64,000 bases of DNA from Desulfopila aestuarii DSM 18488 (GCA_945863875.1 CAMBBS010000009.1:64501-128500); one strand, 5' to 3'. Positions 47,650 to 59,929 are shown, counted from the stretch's first letter. Notes: generated by a model not told the origin, from the sequence alone. A program made the numbers and translations.

Positions 47650-49404
47650 TTATGCGGTGGATGTCCGGGAGTGAGACTCGACACCGGGAAGATAGATATG
47701 CAAAGCAGCGCCTTTTGCCGGGCTGCTTTGCACGGTGACGGCTCCACCGAGGGAGCGAAGAATACCAAGAACCACCGCCAGCCCCATGCCGCGGCCTTTG
47801 AATTTAGTGGAAAAAAAGGGATCAAAGAGATTGCCGATCTTCTCACTCTCAATGCCGTGGCCGCTGTCTCGTACCTCAATGCAGAAGTAGGTCTGCCTGT
47901 TCGGTTGCCACTCAGGAGGGAAAAGATGTTTCTGAGGTATTGCCGCTGTCTTGATAGGCGTGACACTGAGTCGGATGCTTCCTGGTCGCTCCTCGATAGC
48001 CTCCCAGGCATTTGTCATCAGATTGGTGATTATCTGCTGAATTTGTTCAATATTTGCATTAACAATCTGTCCGGGTGGTGCCTGGCCGATAGTAATCTCA
48101 ACGTCAGGTGGCTTGGCTTCCTGCAGAGAATCAATACTCAGGAGGCATGCTGCAGCGAGATCCAGCGGCTTTTTTTTGATCAGTGTCTGCCCGAGGTAGG
48201 TCAGCATCAGGCTGCTCATCTCCGAGGCCTTCCAGGCCGCCTGCATTGCCGCCTTTATATTGTGCAGCACTCTGCTGTTCTCCGGCAAACCGGAGAGCGC
48301 GAGTTCCAGATTGCCGACAACAACCGTCATGATGTTGTTGAAGTTATGGGCAACGGCCCCGGCCAGGCGGCTGAGGCTCTCGGTCTTTTCCCGCTGATTG
48401 ATCTGATTTTGCAGTTCCAGTTCCTTTTTTTCCAGTAACTTACGCTCGGTGATATCCTCATGGGCAACCACGGCGTATTTATGGATGCCATCCGTCAGTG
48501 GAGTGACGCGGCCGATAAACCAGCATTGATTGCCTTCCGGGTGACAGGGATATTCCAAACTGAAGAAATCTTTTTGTTCTTCAAGAACAGCGGTGATGCC
48601 TTCGGCCAAGGCTAAGGCGATATGTGCATCTTCTCCTTCGGCTTGACGGCAGATGTCGAGGTAATTTGTGCCCTCGATACTGCTGTCTCCCGCTAATGGA
48701 CTGGTGGCGGCGAATTTCCGCCAGGTCTGGTTGACAGTGATAATGGTACCCTGTTCATCAAGCACACAGACATGGGACGAGAGGGCATCAATAACCGCAA
48801 AGATAAATCTGTGCGATGCCTTTAACGCCTCCTCTGCCTTGGCCCTTGCGGTCATATCTGTCACTGTGACAAGAAGTTCGTCTCCCTGTTTATCTGAAAA
48901 TGACGGAGGCCGGTTTTGAGAAATCGCCGACAGGTGCACATGGAAATTGGTTTTTATGGCCGTTCCCAACCGCACCTCGATCTGTTTATCAACGGGTCTT
49001 TTGAAAAACGCCCGTAAACGTGCCCGAAAGATCGGCCGGTCTTCGGGGACGAGAAATTCGGCAAACGGTAGACCGTGCAGCATAGCTGCCCCATGGTCGA
49101 CCATCCCGGCAAAAGTACCGTTTGCCTCAATGATGATGCCGGCACTGTTCAGAACAACATAGCCCACCGGCGCATTATGATAGAGCTGCATATAGCGCGA
49201 GCGGCTTTCCTGCAGGTTGACCTGGGTTGTCCGCAGTTCGTCGTTCTGCAATTCCAGTTCAATCTGGTGTACCTGCAGCTCATGGAGCAGCTCCTGGTAT
49301 TCGACAGAAGTAAATGTCTTACCGGCAGTATGTGAGGCATTTAAAAAGGCTTCTGCCTTCTCCCGAAGACTGCCGCCCGGAAAATCTGGTTTTTTTGTCG
49401 TCAT
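47650..49404 (-). CDS. PAS-domain sensor histidine kinase
   Basis: PAS regions, AVAHNFNNIMTVVVGNLEL, NLMTNAWEAIEE, DSGHGIESEKIGNLFDPFFSTKFKGRGMGLAV. Confidence 0.9.
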   Translation of the reverse strand: MTTKKPDFPGGSLREKAEAFLNASHTAGKTFTSVEYQELLHELQVHQIELELQNDELRTTQVNLQESRSRYMQLYHNAPVGYVVLNSAGIIIEANGTFAGMVDHGAAMLHGLPFAEFLVPEDRPIFRARLRAFFKRPVDKQIEVRLGTAIKTNFHVHLSAISQNRPPSFSDKQGDELLVTVTDMTARAKAEEALKASHRFIFAVIDALSSHVCVLDEQGTIITVNQTWRKFAATSPLAGDSSIEGTNYLDICRQAEGEDAHIALALAEGITAVLEEQKDFFSLEYPCHPEGNQCWFIGRVTPLTDGIHKYAVVAHEDITERKLLEKKELELQNQINQREKTESLSRLAGAVAHNFNNIMTVVVGNLELALSGLPENSRVLHNIKAAMQAAWKASEMSSLMLTYLGQTLIKKKPLDLAAACLLSIDSLQEAKPPDVEITIGQAPPGQIVNANIEQIQQIITNLMTNAWEAIEERPGSIRLSVTPIKTAAIPQKHLFPPEWQPNRQTYFCIEVRDSGHGIESEKIGNLFDPFFSTKFKGRGMGLAVVLGILRSLGGAVTVQSSPAKGAALHIYLPGVESHSRTSTA

Positions 49405-49478
49405 GTTTATCGTGTCGTGCTCTATTTATCTGTGTAGCCGCCCCATCTGGAGAATCGGGCCTCTTCACCAAACTTCAT

Positions 49479-52400
49479 TTACAAGACTCCCATGGGAGGC
49501 ATTTTTTCTGAACCATTGTACAGGGTGTGTCGTGCGGTTATATCTTCTAAAGTGGTAAAGACCTGGCACGGCTGTCTGGCGCCGTCCTGAAACTGCGGAC
49601 TGGCATTGACCAGAATCCACCGGATCCCCTCAAAGGCAGAGCAATGGATGCCCATGACAAAACCGAAGACCGGTTCACCACTCGCCAGAGCAACCATTGC
49701 CGGATGCTCTTCGCCCGGGAGCGAGGAGCCGTTTTCCCTGATGGCCTGCCAGCGAGGATCAAGAGAGGAAATTCCGCGCATCTGATCAAAGGTCATACCA
49801 AGTATCTGTTCCGCGGCAGGATTGGCGGAGATTATCCGGCCATCACGATCCTGATAGACAACCCCCTGCGCCATGGTTTCAAAAAGAGTGCGATAGCGGC
49901 TCTCGCTCTCTTCGAGCTCTTTTCGCATCTGCCGACGTTCGGAAATATCTTCAACACTGACCGCCAGACGTCTGTTCGGCAGCCGAAAGGCGCTGACGCG
50001 AAAGCCACCATCGAGGCGCGCATCCTTGTAATGCAAGTCCTCAAAATGAATTGGTTGTCCCGAAGCCATCACCGAGGCAAATTTTGCGCTGATACCATTT
50101 TGCCTGGCCTCCGGCCAGATCTCATCAAACGGTTTTCCACCCCACTCGGAAAAGTTTATGTTGGTTATCCGTTCCGCCTCGGGATTGCAGCTCTCAAGCA
50201 ACAGCTCCCCGTTGCTGTTTTCGGCATAGATGAACAATCCGGCCGGCATGTTCAAACTGATATCCAGGGCAGTCTGTTTGCTGTTGGCCAGATGGCTTCG
50301 GGTGGTTCGTGCTTCGGTAATGTCGATAAAGGTCAGGACAACTCCGGAGTAGGTTTTCGGCCCGATGGAATAGGGAAGAACCCGGGTCAGGTACCAGTTG
50401 CCTCCTTGAATCTGCACCTCTTGCTCGATCTGTTTATTGGTTTGCAAAACTGTCTTGATCATCTGCAGCGGGTCGGCGTCGAGCAGACGATGGGTGATAT
50501 GGTTGATCGGCCGACCGATATCCTTGTCCAGGATATGGAAAATATTGGAAATCTCCGGAGAGAATTTGCGAATCTCCAGATTTTCATCGAGCAGCAGGCT
50601 GCCTATGCGGGAACTGGAGAGAAGATTTTCCACATCATTGTTCAGTTCGGAGAGTTCGATGATTTTGTTTTGATGCTCAGCGTTGACGGTGTAGAGTTCC
50701 TCGTTTGTCGACTGCAGTTCTTCGTTGGTACTCTGCAATTCTTCATTGCTGGCCAGCAGCTCTTCGTTGGTGGCCTGCAGCTCTTCGTTCGAAGTTTCCA
50801 GCTCTTCAATGGTCGCCTGCAGGTTTTCCCTGGCGAACTGTAACTCGTGTTCAAGGTCATTGATATGCTGCTGTGCCTCTTTGCCGACATCGTAGGAAAT
50901 GGTGGCATTCGGTTTCGTCGCAGTTGTTTTGCTTATTTCTTCTAAAAAAACGGCGACGAGCGGTTCGAGACTTTTTACTTCGGGCAAGGGGATGATACGC
51001 ACGCGAACAGTGTTGTTCTCGCCGCGGTGCTGGAGCCGAATATTGGAATAAACAGCCTCTTCCCCGGTGCGGAACACTTTCTGGATGCCGTTGGCAAGAG
51101 GTATGGCCAGTTCTTTTGCCGCCATCTTGGCGATGTCGTACTCGGCCGGACCTGAAGGCAAGCGCAGGTAGCCCTCTGCGTTGCCGACGATATGGACGAT
51201 GCGCAGCTGCTCGTTGACGATGATGGAGAGTGGCAGGAAGTGCTCGATCGCCACCTCCATATAGCGCTGGACAATTTTACTGCCATCGTTGTCCGACCGG
51301 CGGCGATTCCACAGGCGAGCCTCTATGGCCGATGGGGGGAAATGTTTGTCGTCACGCGCTTTAATCTGTACATCTCGATGCATCGGTTGGGTTTTGCCAT
51401 AAGACCGATAAATCTTATGTTTCGCGTGCAGTGTCTCAAAAAAATTTTCACGATCCCCGACGGTTTCACTACTGCCGAGAAAGAGCAGGCCGGCATTGTT
51501 GAGGGAAAAGTTAAACAGATCAAAGGCCTTCTGCTGCAGGACAGGCTGCAGATAAATGAGTAAATTACGACAGGATACCAAGTCAATATTGGTAAAAGGC
51601 GGATCCCGGATGAGATTATGCTGGGCGAAGACCACCAGCTCGCGCAGATGCCTCGCTATCTGGAGTTTTTCTTCCTTGTGATAAAAATATTTCGTGACAA
51701 TTTTTGGGCTGAGATCAGCGACAATACTTTCGGGATAAATACCTGTGCTTGCTTTGATCACGGCATCTTTATCGATGTCGGTGGCAAAAATCTTTACATC
51801 GCGGCTGATACCTATCTTCTCCATCACTTCCTTGACGATAATGGCCAGGGTATAGGCCTCCTCACCGGTAGAGCAGCCGGCCACCCAAAAGCGCACTTCG
51901 CGATTTTTGACGCGGCTAAGCAGTTCTGGCAACCACTTCTCCTCCAGATCCTGCATCGCTTCAGGATCCCTGAAAAAACGGGTGACACCGATGAGCAGGT
52001 CGCGGTACAGGGCCATGACTTCGCCGGGATAACTGTGCAGATAGTTGGCATATTCTTCAAAATCACTGATCTGGTTCACCGACATGCGGCGTTCAATTCT
52101 GCGGGTGATCGTACTCGGCTTATAAAAGGTGAAGTCGACTTTGGTTTTATCGCGTAACTCAGCAAAAAGTCGGGTCAAGGCGTCGCCGTCTTTCAACAGC
52201 AAATCGGTCTGCTTCGCGCCGGACACGTAGGGATGCGCCACATAGGCAAGAAGTTGCTGCGGCATTTCCTCCGGAGGCAAGATAAAATCGGCCGCTCCTG
52301 TGGAAATAGCCGAACGGGGCATACCGTCGAACTTGGCGCTTTGTTCGTTCTGTACCATGACCATGCCGCCCAGTTCCTTGATGGCTCTGACACCGCGGGT

Positions 52401-52826
52401 GCCGTCACTGCCGGTGCCCGAGAGGATGATGGCTACGGCCCGTTCGGCCTGGTCTTCTGCAAGTGAACGGAGAAAAATGTCTATGGGGAGATTTATGCCA
52501 AGGGTGCTGTCTTTGTCGTTGAGCAGCAGTTTTTGGTGAAAAATTGTCAAGTTCTTCTTGGGCGGGATGAGATAGATGCTATTGGCGCAGACCTCCATGC
52601 CATCTTCGGCGCGATAAACCGGCATCTCGGTTTTTTTCGACAGCAGTTCGACCATGAGGCTCTTATAGTCGGGGGAAAGGTGTTGGACGACGATAAAGGC
52701 CAGGTTGCTTTTTGGTGAGATATTTTTGAAAAAAGTCTCGATGGCTTCCAGCCCTCCGGCGGAGGCACCTATGCCCACATAATGGGAGGGGCCGGAAGAA
52801 ACTTCATTGTTGTTGCGGGTAGTCAT
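49479..52826 (-). CDS. CheB-CheR fusion with coiled coil and PAS domains
   Basis: [17 protein letters not shown] (CheB), [19 protein letters not shown]...[16 protein letters not shown] (CheR), Glu-rich coiled coil, PAS; ATG at 52826. Confidence 0.92.
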   Translation of the reverse strand: MTTRNNNEVSSGPSHYVGIGASAGGLEAIETFFKNISPKSNLAFIVVQHLSPDYKSLMVELLSKKTEMPVYRAEDGMEVCANSIYLIPPKKNLTIFHQKLLLNDKDSTLGINLPIDIFLRSLAEDQAERAVAIILSGTGSDGTRGVRAIKELGGMVMVQNEQSAKFDGMPRSAISTGAADFILPPEEMPQQLLAYVAHPYVSGAKQTDLLLKDGDALTRLFAELRDKTKVDFTFYKPSTITRRIERRMSVNQISDFEEYANYLHSYPGEVMALYRDLLIGVTRFFRDPEAMQDLEEKWLPELLSRVKNREVRFWVAGCSTGEEAYTLAIIVKEVMEKIGISRDVKIFATDIDKDAVIKASTGIYPESIVADLSPKIVTKYFYHKEEKLQIARHLRELVVFAQHNLIRDPPFTNIDLVSCRNLLIYLQPVLQQKAFDLFNFSLNNAGLLFLGSSETVGDRENFFETLHAKHKIYRSYGKTQPMHRDVQIKARDDKHFPPSAIEARLWNRRRSDNDGSKIVQRYMEVAIEHFLPLSIIVNEQLRIVHIVGNAEGYLRLPSGPAEYDIAKMAAKELAIPLANGIQKVFRTGEEAVYSNIRLQHRGENNTVRVRIIPLPEVKSLEPLVAVFLEEISKTTATKPNATISYDVGKEAQQHINDLEHELQFARENLQATIEELETSNEELQATNEELLASNEELQSTNEELQSTNEELYTVNAEHQNKIIELSELNNDVENLLSSSRIGSLLLDENLEIRKFSPEISNIFHILDKDIGRPINHITHRLLDADPLQMIKTVLQTNKQIEQEVQIQGGNWYLTRVLPYSIGPKTYSGVVLTFIDITEARTTRSHLANSKQTALDISLNMPAGLFIYAENSNGELLLESCNPEAERITNINFSEWGGKPFDEIWPEARQNGISAKFASVMASGQPIHFEDLHYKDARLDGGFRVSAFRLPNRRLAVSVEDISERRQMRKELEESESRYRTLFETMAQGVVYQDRDGRIISANPAAEQILGMTFDQMRGISSLDPRWQAIRENGSSLPGEEHPAMVALASGEPVFGFVMGIHCSAFEGIRWILVNASPQFQDGARQPCQVFTTLEDITARHTLYNGSEKMPPMGVL

Positions 52827-53126
52827 GTTGTCACCGTTAAAAGGAATGGTCAAAAGTGTGCACGCCCAATGACCGGGCAAGGTCTTTGTTGCAGATCTTG
52901 CAAGTTTTTCAAAGTTTGGTAAATTTCACTCCCACTCCGACGACTTTTTTATATATTAAAGAATAACCCGGTAAATAAGCAAGTGGTAAATAAGAATAAT
53001 TCTTATTTTTGGTACTGCAACACTTGATTTTTCAGTCCTGAAAACGGCCCCATCTTCTATGGCATAGCACATCATTGTCCATTTGTCGAACGTGCATAAA
53101 ACATTACCTCTTTTGGAGATTGCTCG

Positions 53127-53729
53127 ATGATTCACCCCGATACGGAAGTGCGCTTTATAGATAAAAATAAAGGCTATGGTCTCTTTGCGGTCAGTTTCAT
53201 TGCCTGCGGGACAATAACCTGGTGCCTCGATGCACTTGACCGGGAAATACAACCGACCGAGCTGGCGTGCTATGATGCCGTTTATCAGGAAATCCTGTTG
53301 AAATATTCTTTTCGCAACAGGAGGGGAAATTATATCTTCTGCTGGGATAACTGCCGCTATACCAATCACAGCTTCAGGGCGAACTGCTGTCTCACCCCTT
53401 ATGAATTCCAGATCGCCATTAGAGACATCCAGCCCGGTGAAGAGATAACCGATGATTACGGCTACCTGAATATCATTGAGCCGTTCGAGGCGGATGCGGA
53501 AGGAGGTGATCGGACGGTTGTTTATCCCGACGACCTCCTGCGTTTTGCCGAGAAATGGGACGGACAGCTGGTGGCAGCCTTCCCCAGGATGATGCAGGTA
53601 GTGCAGCCACTGCAGAAATTCCTGCCGGGGAAAACATGGGAAACAATACAGGCAATTGATCAGGGAAAGATCAAACCGCTGTCCATAAGCACCTGTTACT
53701 ATGCGGCAGAGGGTCCAGAGCTGAGCTGA
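53127..53729 (+). CDS. Bacterial SET-domain protein (putative lysine methyltransferase)
   Basis: NKGYGLFAVSFIACG...WDNCRYTNHSFRANC...GEEITDDYGY. Confidence 0.8.
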   Translation: MIHPDTEVRFIDKNKGYGLFAVSFIACGTITWCLDALDREIQPTELACYDAVYQEILLKYSFRNRRGNYIFCWDNCRYTNHSFRANCCLTPYEFQIAIRDIQPGEEITDDYGYLNIIEPFEADAEGGDRTVVYPDDLLRFAEKWDGQLVAAFPRMMQVVQPLQKFLPGKTWETIQAIDQGKIKPLSISTCYYAAEGPELS

Positions 53730-53885
53730 AAGGCGGCAAGCAGGCTTTCGGAAATGTCCCATTGCGCCGTGTTGCTTGATTTTTTGAGCAATTATTTTCC
53801 GGGGTAATTTGTAAAGTGCAGAGGACAGTGCTACACTCGAAAAAAGACATAATTATTGCGTGTTTTCTCTCAGACCCTTGTTCTT

Positions 53886-56324
53886 ATGCCAAATTCACGT
53901 TCATTTTCGCAGCAGGTGGATATAGATACTTTACAAAATAACCTGTTGCAGCTTTATCGTGCCGCGGATATTCCTTCGCTGGTTGTTGATCTTGACGGTA
54001 ATGTCCTGGTCAAAGGCGGCGGAATGCGGATCTGCGATGAATTCCACCGCAAGCATCCAAAGGCGGAAAAGCTCTGTCGGCAGGCATTGGACGAGGCGGT
54101 CGATGGCGAATCCTCAGTGATTTATACCTGTCCCCATGGTTTGCTCGAGGTCTGTTGCCCCGTTACTTTTGATGGAATACGGGTGGCCTACGTTTTCACC
54201 GGACAATTTCTGCGCGAACCGATAAACGATGTGATGATCGAACGGTTCAGGATGCAGGCGAAAAAATACGGTTTTGACGAGGCAGACTATCTGGCTGCCC
54301 TGCATGAACTGCCGGTTGTTTCCGCTGAAAAACACCGGGAAATGCTCAAATACCTCGAGGCACTGGTCGAACAGAGTTGCCGGTCATCCCAGACCGGCCT
54401 TCTGCGCCAGGAACCAGGCCCGCAGGTCAACCAGAACGAGGAACTGCTGCGGCTGACCTTTGATGCCATGAGTGATGGTATCTGGGACTGGGATGTCCAG
54501 AGAAATATCGTCAGCTGGAGCCCACAGTGCTACAGGATGCTCGGCTATGCCCCGGATGACTTTGCCGTCACCTACGATACCTGGAAGGATCTTATTCATC
54601 CCCTGGATAGAGACAAGGCTGTCACTCTGCTGCAAAGTGCCATTGCCGAAGATGTGACCTATACCTGTGAATTTCGTTTTAAAACCGCTACAGGCGACTA
54701 TCTGTGGGTTTTGGGCCGGGGGAAAACGGTTGAGTATGACGGCCATGGCGCCATAAAAAGGGTGGTGGGAACACATACCGATATCTCGAAGACGAGAACC
54801 GCTGAGGAAATGTTTGAAAAAGTTTTTGCCAGCAGCCCGATTATGATGACCATCAGTGAAATCAGTTCCGGCCGCTTTCTGAAGGTGAATAATTACTTCG
54901 AAAAAATTACCGGTTACAGCAGGGAACTGGCCGTCGGCAGCAGGTCGATAGACCTGGGTCTCATTGCCAGGGAGGACCGTCACCGACTGGTGCGTAATAT
55001 CAATAGCGATGGCCAGATTTCCGGCATGGAGCTGTGCATGAAAAAAGCCAATGGCGACGAGTTCCCCACTTTTTATTCGGGCGTGCTGGTGGATATCGGC
55101 GGCCAACAGCACCTCCTGTCCCTCGCCCATGATCTGAGCGAAAAAAAACAGGCGGAGGCGCACACAAAACAGCTCGAAAAACAACTGCAGCAGGCGCAAA
55201 AGCTTGAGGCTATCGGCACGCTTGCCGGAGGTATTGCCCACGACTTCAATAATATACTTGGCGTGATGATCGGTTTTACCGACATGGTGCTGGACGATGT
55301 GCCGCAGGGCAGCAGGATCAGGGAAGATCTTGAAAAAGTTCTGCGGGCCGGATACCGCGGCAAAGATCTGGTCGGACAGATCCTTGCCTTCAGTCGTCAG
55401 TCGCAGGATGAGCGCATGCCGCTGCAGCTGCGCTCGATCATCAAGGAAGTGTTGAAGATGCTGCGCTCGTCCCTGCCGACAACGATCAAAATCAAGCAGA
55501 AACTCGATGCCGATTGCGGCCCTGTCGAGGCCGATCCGTCGCAGATTCACCAGATCTTAATGAATCTGTGTACCAATGCGTACCATGCCATGGAGGAAGA
55601 AGGAGGTATCCTGACCATTGAATTCCGCCCGGCCCGGCGCCTCCCGGCCGGCCTCGACGACCAGGTAGTACAGCAAGCCGGAGGACGATTTCTTGAGCTG
55701 ATCGTCAGCGATACCGGCGTGGGCATCGCCCGCGATATCATCGATCTGATCTTTGATCCTTTTTTTACCACCAAGGCCAAGGGGAAGGGGACGGGGATGG
55801 GGCTGTCCATCGCCTATGGCATCGTCAAGAAATACAACGGCACGATAACTGTGGAAAGTGTCGTCGGCAGCGGCACCGCCTTTCATATCTATTTGCCGGA
55901 AACTGGTCGGAAAGTGGTTGAATTCGCCGCTGCCGAGGCGTCTTCCCTTTTCGGCAAAGAGCATATTCTCCTCGTCGATGATGAACAATTGCTCGTTGAA
56001 ATGGGCAAGACCATGCTCGAACGCCTTGGCTATACCGTCGAGGGTCTGACCGACAGCGGGCAGGCACTGGAGGTTTTCTCCGCCTCGCCGGATGATTTCG
56101 ATCTGGTCATAACCGACCAGACCATGCCCGACATGACCGGCCTCGAGCTGGCCGGGGCGATGCTGCGGCTGCGGCCATCCCTGCCGATTATCCTGTGCAC
56201 CGGCTATAGTTCACGTGTCAATGAAGAAGTTGCCAAAAAACATGGTATTCGCAGCTTTCTCTATAAACCTATCGTCAAGGGTAATATCGCCCAGGTGATA
56301 AGAGAAATATTTGCCGACGGCTGA
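53886..56324 (+). CDS. Hybrid histidine kinase with PocR-type sensor, PAS domains and receiver
   Basis: PocR-like N-terminus (CRQALDEAV...YTCPHGLLEVCCPV), GIAHDFNNILGV, HATPase, REC ILLVDDEQLL. Confidence 0.88.
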   Translation: MPNSRSFSQQVDIDTLQNNLLQLYRAADIPSLVVDLDGNVLVKGGGMRICDEFHRKHPKAEKLCRQALDEAVDGESSVIYTCPHGLLEVCCPVTFDGIRVAYVFTGQFLREPINDVMIERFRMQAKKYGFDEADYLAALHELPVVSAEKHREMLKYLEALVEQSCRSSQTGLLRQEPGPQVNQNEELLRLTFDAMSDGIWDWDVQRNIVSWSPQCYRMLGYAPDDFAVTYDTWKDLIHPLDRDKAVTLLQSAIAEDVTYTCEFRFKTATGDYLWVLGRGKTVEYDGHGAIKRVVGTHTDISKTRTAEEMFEKVFASSPIMMTISEISSGRFLKVNNYFEKITGYSRELAVGSRSIDLGLIAREDRHRLVRNINSDGQISGMELCMKKANGDEFPTFYSGVLVDIGGQQHLLSLAHDLSEKKQAEAHTKQLEKQLQQAQKLEAIGTLAGGIAHDFNNILGVMIGFTDMVLDDVPQGSRIREDLEKVLRAGYRGKDLVGQILAFSRQSQDERMPLQLRSIIKEVLKMLRSSLPTTIKIKQKLDADCGPVEADPSQIHQILMNLCTNAYHAMEEEGGILTIEFRPARRLPAGLDDQVVQQAGGRFLELIVSDTGVGIARDIIDLIFDPFFTTKAKGKGTGMGLSIAYGIVKKYNGTITVESVVGSGTAFHIYLPETGRKVVEFAAAEASSLFGKEHILLVDDEQLLVEMGKTMLERLGYTVEGLTDSGQALEVFSASPDDFDLVITDQTMPDMTGLELAGAMLRLRPSLPIILCTGYSSRVNEEVAKKHGIRSFLYKPIVKGNIAQVIREIFADG

Positions 56325-56711
56325 CACGTTCTGTGCGCCCTGCCTGCTTTTTCACAAAGGAGGTAGAAAAACCCCCCCTGTGTCAACCGCAGTTTCATCG
56401 AGAAAAATCAAAAAATATCTAGTGATGCATAAGAGATATGCAGCACCCTCACGGTGACCGGCAGAATGTGCTGGGGGATGGATTATTTTTCTGATGACGA
56501 CAGGGGAGGTAAAAATGCCACCCGGCCTAATGGGGATGAACATTCAGGCCGTCAAGGTTTGCTGGAGAATCGTGTTGCAAGATGTTTAAGTGGTTGGAAA
56601 AGAATAATAAATGTATATTTTTAATTCTTTGGAATGAGATTTGCTTGTTTTCTGTCAAGATGGTCCGTCAACTGCTGACCAGAGCCATACAACAACCAAA
56701 AGGTGGCATGA

Positions 56712-58760
56712 ATGGATCAAGTGATCTCTCTCCAGTCGAAGAGTAAAAGTGCCGTCATTGTGACCAATGATGCAGTGCAGCGCCGCCACTTGTCGACCCT
56801 GCTCGGCAATGCGGGTTGGCGGGTAACCCCTTTCAGAAATGCCGGACAGGCGTTGCGGGGAATGGTGACCGAGAAGCCACCGGATATCATTATAACCGAT
56901 CTGCATCTGGATCAGCTCGATAGCTGGAGATTTTGCCATCTGTTGCGATCGTCTGACTATGCCCTGTTTAACAGCCTGCCGATTCTCATTGTTTCCGCCT
57001 CTTATTCTGCCGATTATGCCGCGGCAATTACTGAGGATGTCGGCGCGGATGGCTTTCTTTCCCTGCCGGTTCAACCGGAGGTCTTCTGTCGCACTGTGGT
57101 TTCTTTGACCGAACAGAGCCGTTGTTCGCCCTCCGTAGCGGTGCTCGTTGTCGAGGATAACCCGGTGACCGCGACCATGCTCGATCGTGCCTTGCAGGAA
57201 TGTAACTGGCTGGTACGCCTGGCCCGGTCCGGGGAAGAGGCGCGGGCCTGTTTTTTCTCGACTGAAATTGATCTGGTTATTATCGATTATCACCTCCCCG
57301 ACGAAAAAGGCGATCAGCTGCTCCTTGCTTTCAAGGATTGGCGGCCGAGCGCGGTATGCATAATGATTACTGCAGATTCGACACCGGAGCATGCCCTTGA
57401 CTGGATGGAAAAGGGTGCCTCGGCCTATCTGCGCAAGCCCTTTTCGGCCAAGTACCTGGTGGAGATGTGTCTGCGTGCCCGGCGTGAACGGGCCTGGCTG
57501 CGGACAGAGCGTGATCTGGACCTCAGGAGCAGATGTTTACAAAGACGTGAGGAATTTATCGAGGATTTTGAGAACCGTTCCATGCAGGCACAAAAGCTCG
57601 AGGCTATCGGCACTCTGGCGGCGGGAATTACCCACGATTTCAATAATATTCTCAGCCCGATAATTGGTTATGCTGATCTTATTAAAATTAAGTACGCCGA
57701 TGATGCAATCCTCAGGCAACATGTCGAGCAGATACTTCTCGCCGGATCACGGGCCAAAGAGCTGGTGCAGCAGATTCTGATTTTTTCCCGCTCGGAAAAA
57801 AACCGTCAGCAGCCGCTTGCCCTGCAGAGCCTGGTGAAAGAATGTGTCAAAATGGCCCGAGCCTTTCTGCCGACCCGTATTGCCGTCGTCAGCAAGATAG
57901 CGGAAGACTGTCCGGCAGTCATCGGCGACCCGGCGCGCTTTTGTCAGTTGCTAATGAACTTGATAACCAACAGCTATCATGCCATGGAAGAAAAGGGCGG
58001 AAAATTGACCATCGCCCTTTCCTTCCGTCCGGTAAAGGCAGCAGGAGAGGAAAGCCGTGAGATGGTTCGTCTCCAGGTGATGGACAGCGGTAAAGGTATT
58101 GGCGACGAGATCGCCGGCCGGATCTTTGAACCCTTTTTTACCACCAAAGAGGCGGGCAAGGGTACCGGCCTTGGTCTATCGGTTGTCAAAACAATCGTCA
58201 CCGACTTTGGCGGCACTATTGCCGTGCGCGGCAATATGCCTGCGGCGGGAACAACGTTCATCATTGATTTCCCGCCTTTTCGAGAAAAAACCGATGATTT
58301 GCACGAAGTCAAACGTGAAAATAAATATTTTAATGGGAATAATCGTTGTATTCTGCTGGTTGATGATAATGAAGATGTTTTGGATTACCTGACCGAGGTG
58401 CTGCGACGGTTACAGTTCAGGCCATTTGCCGAGCATGATAGTGTCACGGCCCTGGCCGCTTTTCATGCAGCGCCCGACTCCTTTGCCCTTCTTTTTACCG
58501 ATCTCGATATGCCGGATCTTTCCGGGCAGGAGCTGATTAAGGAAGTGCTGAAGGTCCAGCCGCACATGCCGGTCATTGTCTGCACCGGCAATGGCGACTA
58601 TAGCGATGTCGACCTCGGAGAGCAGGCGGAACGGCGTATAATCCTGCAGAAACCGGTCACCATGCACGATGTATCATCGGCCATGGAAGCCGCATTGCAC
58701 TGGCCGGTTTCTGCGCTGCCGAAAAGAGAGTGTCGTGATAATTTGGAAGAAGTGCTATGA
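56712..58760 (+). CDS. REC-REC-histidine kinase-REC hybrid
   Basis: Two N-terminal receivers, [52 protein letters not shown]-terminal [10 protein letters not shown]. Confidence 0.88.
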   Translation: MDQVISLQSKSKSAVIVTNDAVQRRHLSTLLGNAGWRVTPFRNAGQALRGMVTEKPPDIIITDLHLDQLDSWRFCHLLRSSDYALFNSLPILIVSASYSADYAAAITEDVGADGFLSLPVQPEVFCRTVVSLTEQSRCSPSVAVLVVEDNPVTATMLDRALQECNWLVRLARSGEEARACFFSTEIDLVIIDYHLPDEKGDQLLLAFKDWRPSAVCIMITADSTPEHALDWMEKGASAYLRKPFSAKYLVEMCLRARRERAWLRTERDLDLRSRCLQRREEFIEDFENRSMQAQKLEAIGTLAAGITHDFNNILSPIIGYADLIKIKYADDAILRQHVEQILLAGSRAKELVQQILIFSRSEKNRQQPLALQSLVKECVKMARAFLPTRIAVVSKIAEDCPAVIGDPARFCQLLMNLITNSYHAMEEKGGKLTIALSFRPVKAAGEESREMVRLQVMDSGKGIGDEIAGRIFEPFFTTKEAGKGTGLGLSVVKTIVTDFGGTIAVRGNMPAAGTTFIIDFPPFREKTDDLHEVKRENKYFNGNNRCILLVDDNEDVLDYLTEVLRRLQFRPFAEHDSVTALAAFHAAPDSFALLFTDLDMPDLSGQELIKEVLKVQPHMPVIVCTGNGDYSDVDLGEQAERRIILQKPVTMHDVSSAMEAALHWPVSALPKRECRDNLEEVL

Positions 58761-59929
58761 AACAAGAGAATCAGCCGCTGCATGCATTTCCCACAAAGGC
58801 AAGTCAGCAGGATTTTTTGATGGAATACAAGTATTTTCAGTCACTTTGTCTGATGGCACGGGGGGTGACCCATGACTACAATAATATTTTCACCGGCTTG
58901 TCGGGGCAGTTGAATTTGATTACCCAGGAAGCGGCGCTCGGTTCCATCGGCGAGCACCGTATTCAGCTGGTCAGTGACCTTTTGATCAGGGGGGTTGACC
59001 GGACGTCGATTCTTTATGAATTTTCCCGCTACATCGCTGCGGAAAAAGCCGACCACTCCCTTGATCGAATCCTCGAGCTGGCCGTTCAGTCGTTGAATAT
59101 ACTTTCCCGTTCGCACCAGTTTGTCATCGAAAAACATGGGAAACTGCCACGATTGTTCTGCAGCATGAAAGACCTGGTGATGATGCTTTTTTATCTTGGT
59201 GAAAATGGCCTGGAGGCAACACCGGAAGGGGGCACGCTCACCGTCCAGGCGGCGTTGCATCACGGCCGGGATGAAGCGGTCATTCTCTCGGTACGTAACA
59301 GGGGCTGTACCGTTTTGCCTCTTGTCCGTGCCTCGCTCTTTCAGCCCTTTGTGACAACCAAAAAACCACAGCAAGGGCTGCGAGGGCTGGGCCTGTACGC
59401 CGCCCGAAATATCGCCAAAGAGCATGGCGGGACCTTGTTTTTCTCAGACGATAAAAACGAAGAAACTGTTTTTTCCGTCCGCATCCCCCTGCCTGGTCCA
59501 CCTGCGGATAAAAAGCCTATTCCAGGACGGGAAGCGGTCTTTTCGACACGGCCAGGGGAAAGAATAACCGGCAGAAAAAGGGAGATTTTCTTTGTCGTGG
59601 AAGATGACGAGGCTATGCGGGATCTGATTGTCAGCAGTTTGCAGCGCCGGGGACATGTGGTCTTTTCCGCCGAGACCTGCAGCGAGGCAGTCGAGGATTT
59701 TGAGCTCGTCCATGAAGCGGTGACTGTGTTGCTCATCGATGTCGGTTTGACCGATAGCGACGGCTTTGAATGTCTGGAGAAAATGTCGGTGATCAGCGAT
59801 CGGGCAAAGGTTATTTTTATGTCGGGAGAAGATATCGGCGAACAGCAATGCTGCAGGCATAAGGCCCTGTTTTTAAAAAAACCATTTACCGCGAAAGATA
59901 TTGAACAACTGGTGATGCATGCTGAATAA
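58757..59929 (+). CDS. Histidine-kinase-like protein with C-terminal receiver; ATPase G1 box degenerate
   Basis: THDYNNIFTGLSGQLNL, GENGLEATPEGG, SVRNRGCTVLP in place of DxGxG, REC FFVVEDDEAM...LLIDVGLTDSDGFE. Confidence 0.82.
   Translation: MKQENQPLHAFPTKASQQDFLMEYKYFQSLCLMARGVTHDYNNIFTGLSGQLNLITQEAALGSIGEHRIQLVSDLLIRGVDRTSILYEFSRYIAAEKADHSLDRILELAVQSLNILSRSHQFVIEKHGKLPRLFCSMKDLVMMLFYLGENGLEATPEGGTLTVQAALHHGRDEAVILSVRNRGCTVLPLVRASLFQPFVTTKKPQQGLRGLGLYAARNIAKEHGGTLFFSDDKNEETVFSVRIPLPGPPADKKPIPGREAVFSTRPGERITGRKREIFFVVEDDEAMRDLIVSSLQRRGHVVFSAETCSEAVEDFELVHEAVTVLLIDVGLTDSDGFECLEKMSVISDRAKVIFMSGEDIGEQQCCRHKALFLKKPFTAKDIEQLVMHAE

Noticed and set aside
50660-50830. Short direct repeats resembling a CRISPR or satellite array
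   Set aside because: They encode the repetitive [18 protein letters not shown] coiled coil of the CheB-CheR protein and are in frame, not spacer-repeat units.
49644-50843. 399-aa plus-strand ORF over the CheB-CheR gene
   Set aside because: Antisense to a well supported PAS/coiled-coil coding frame; no domain pattern.
52956-53762. 268-aa minus ORF over the SET-domain gene
   Set aside because: Plus frame has SET motifs; the minus frame has none.
54384-55550. 388-aa antisense ORF over the PocR-type hybrid kinase
   Set aside because: Opposite strand encodes PAS/HisKA/HATPase motifs; this is a shadow ORF.
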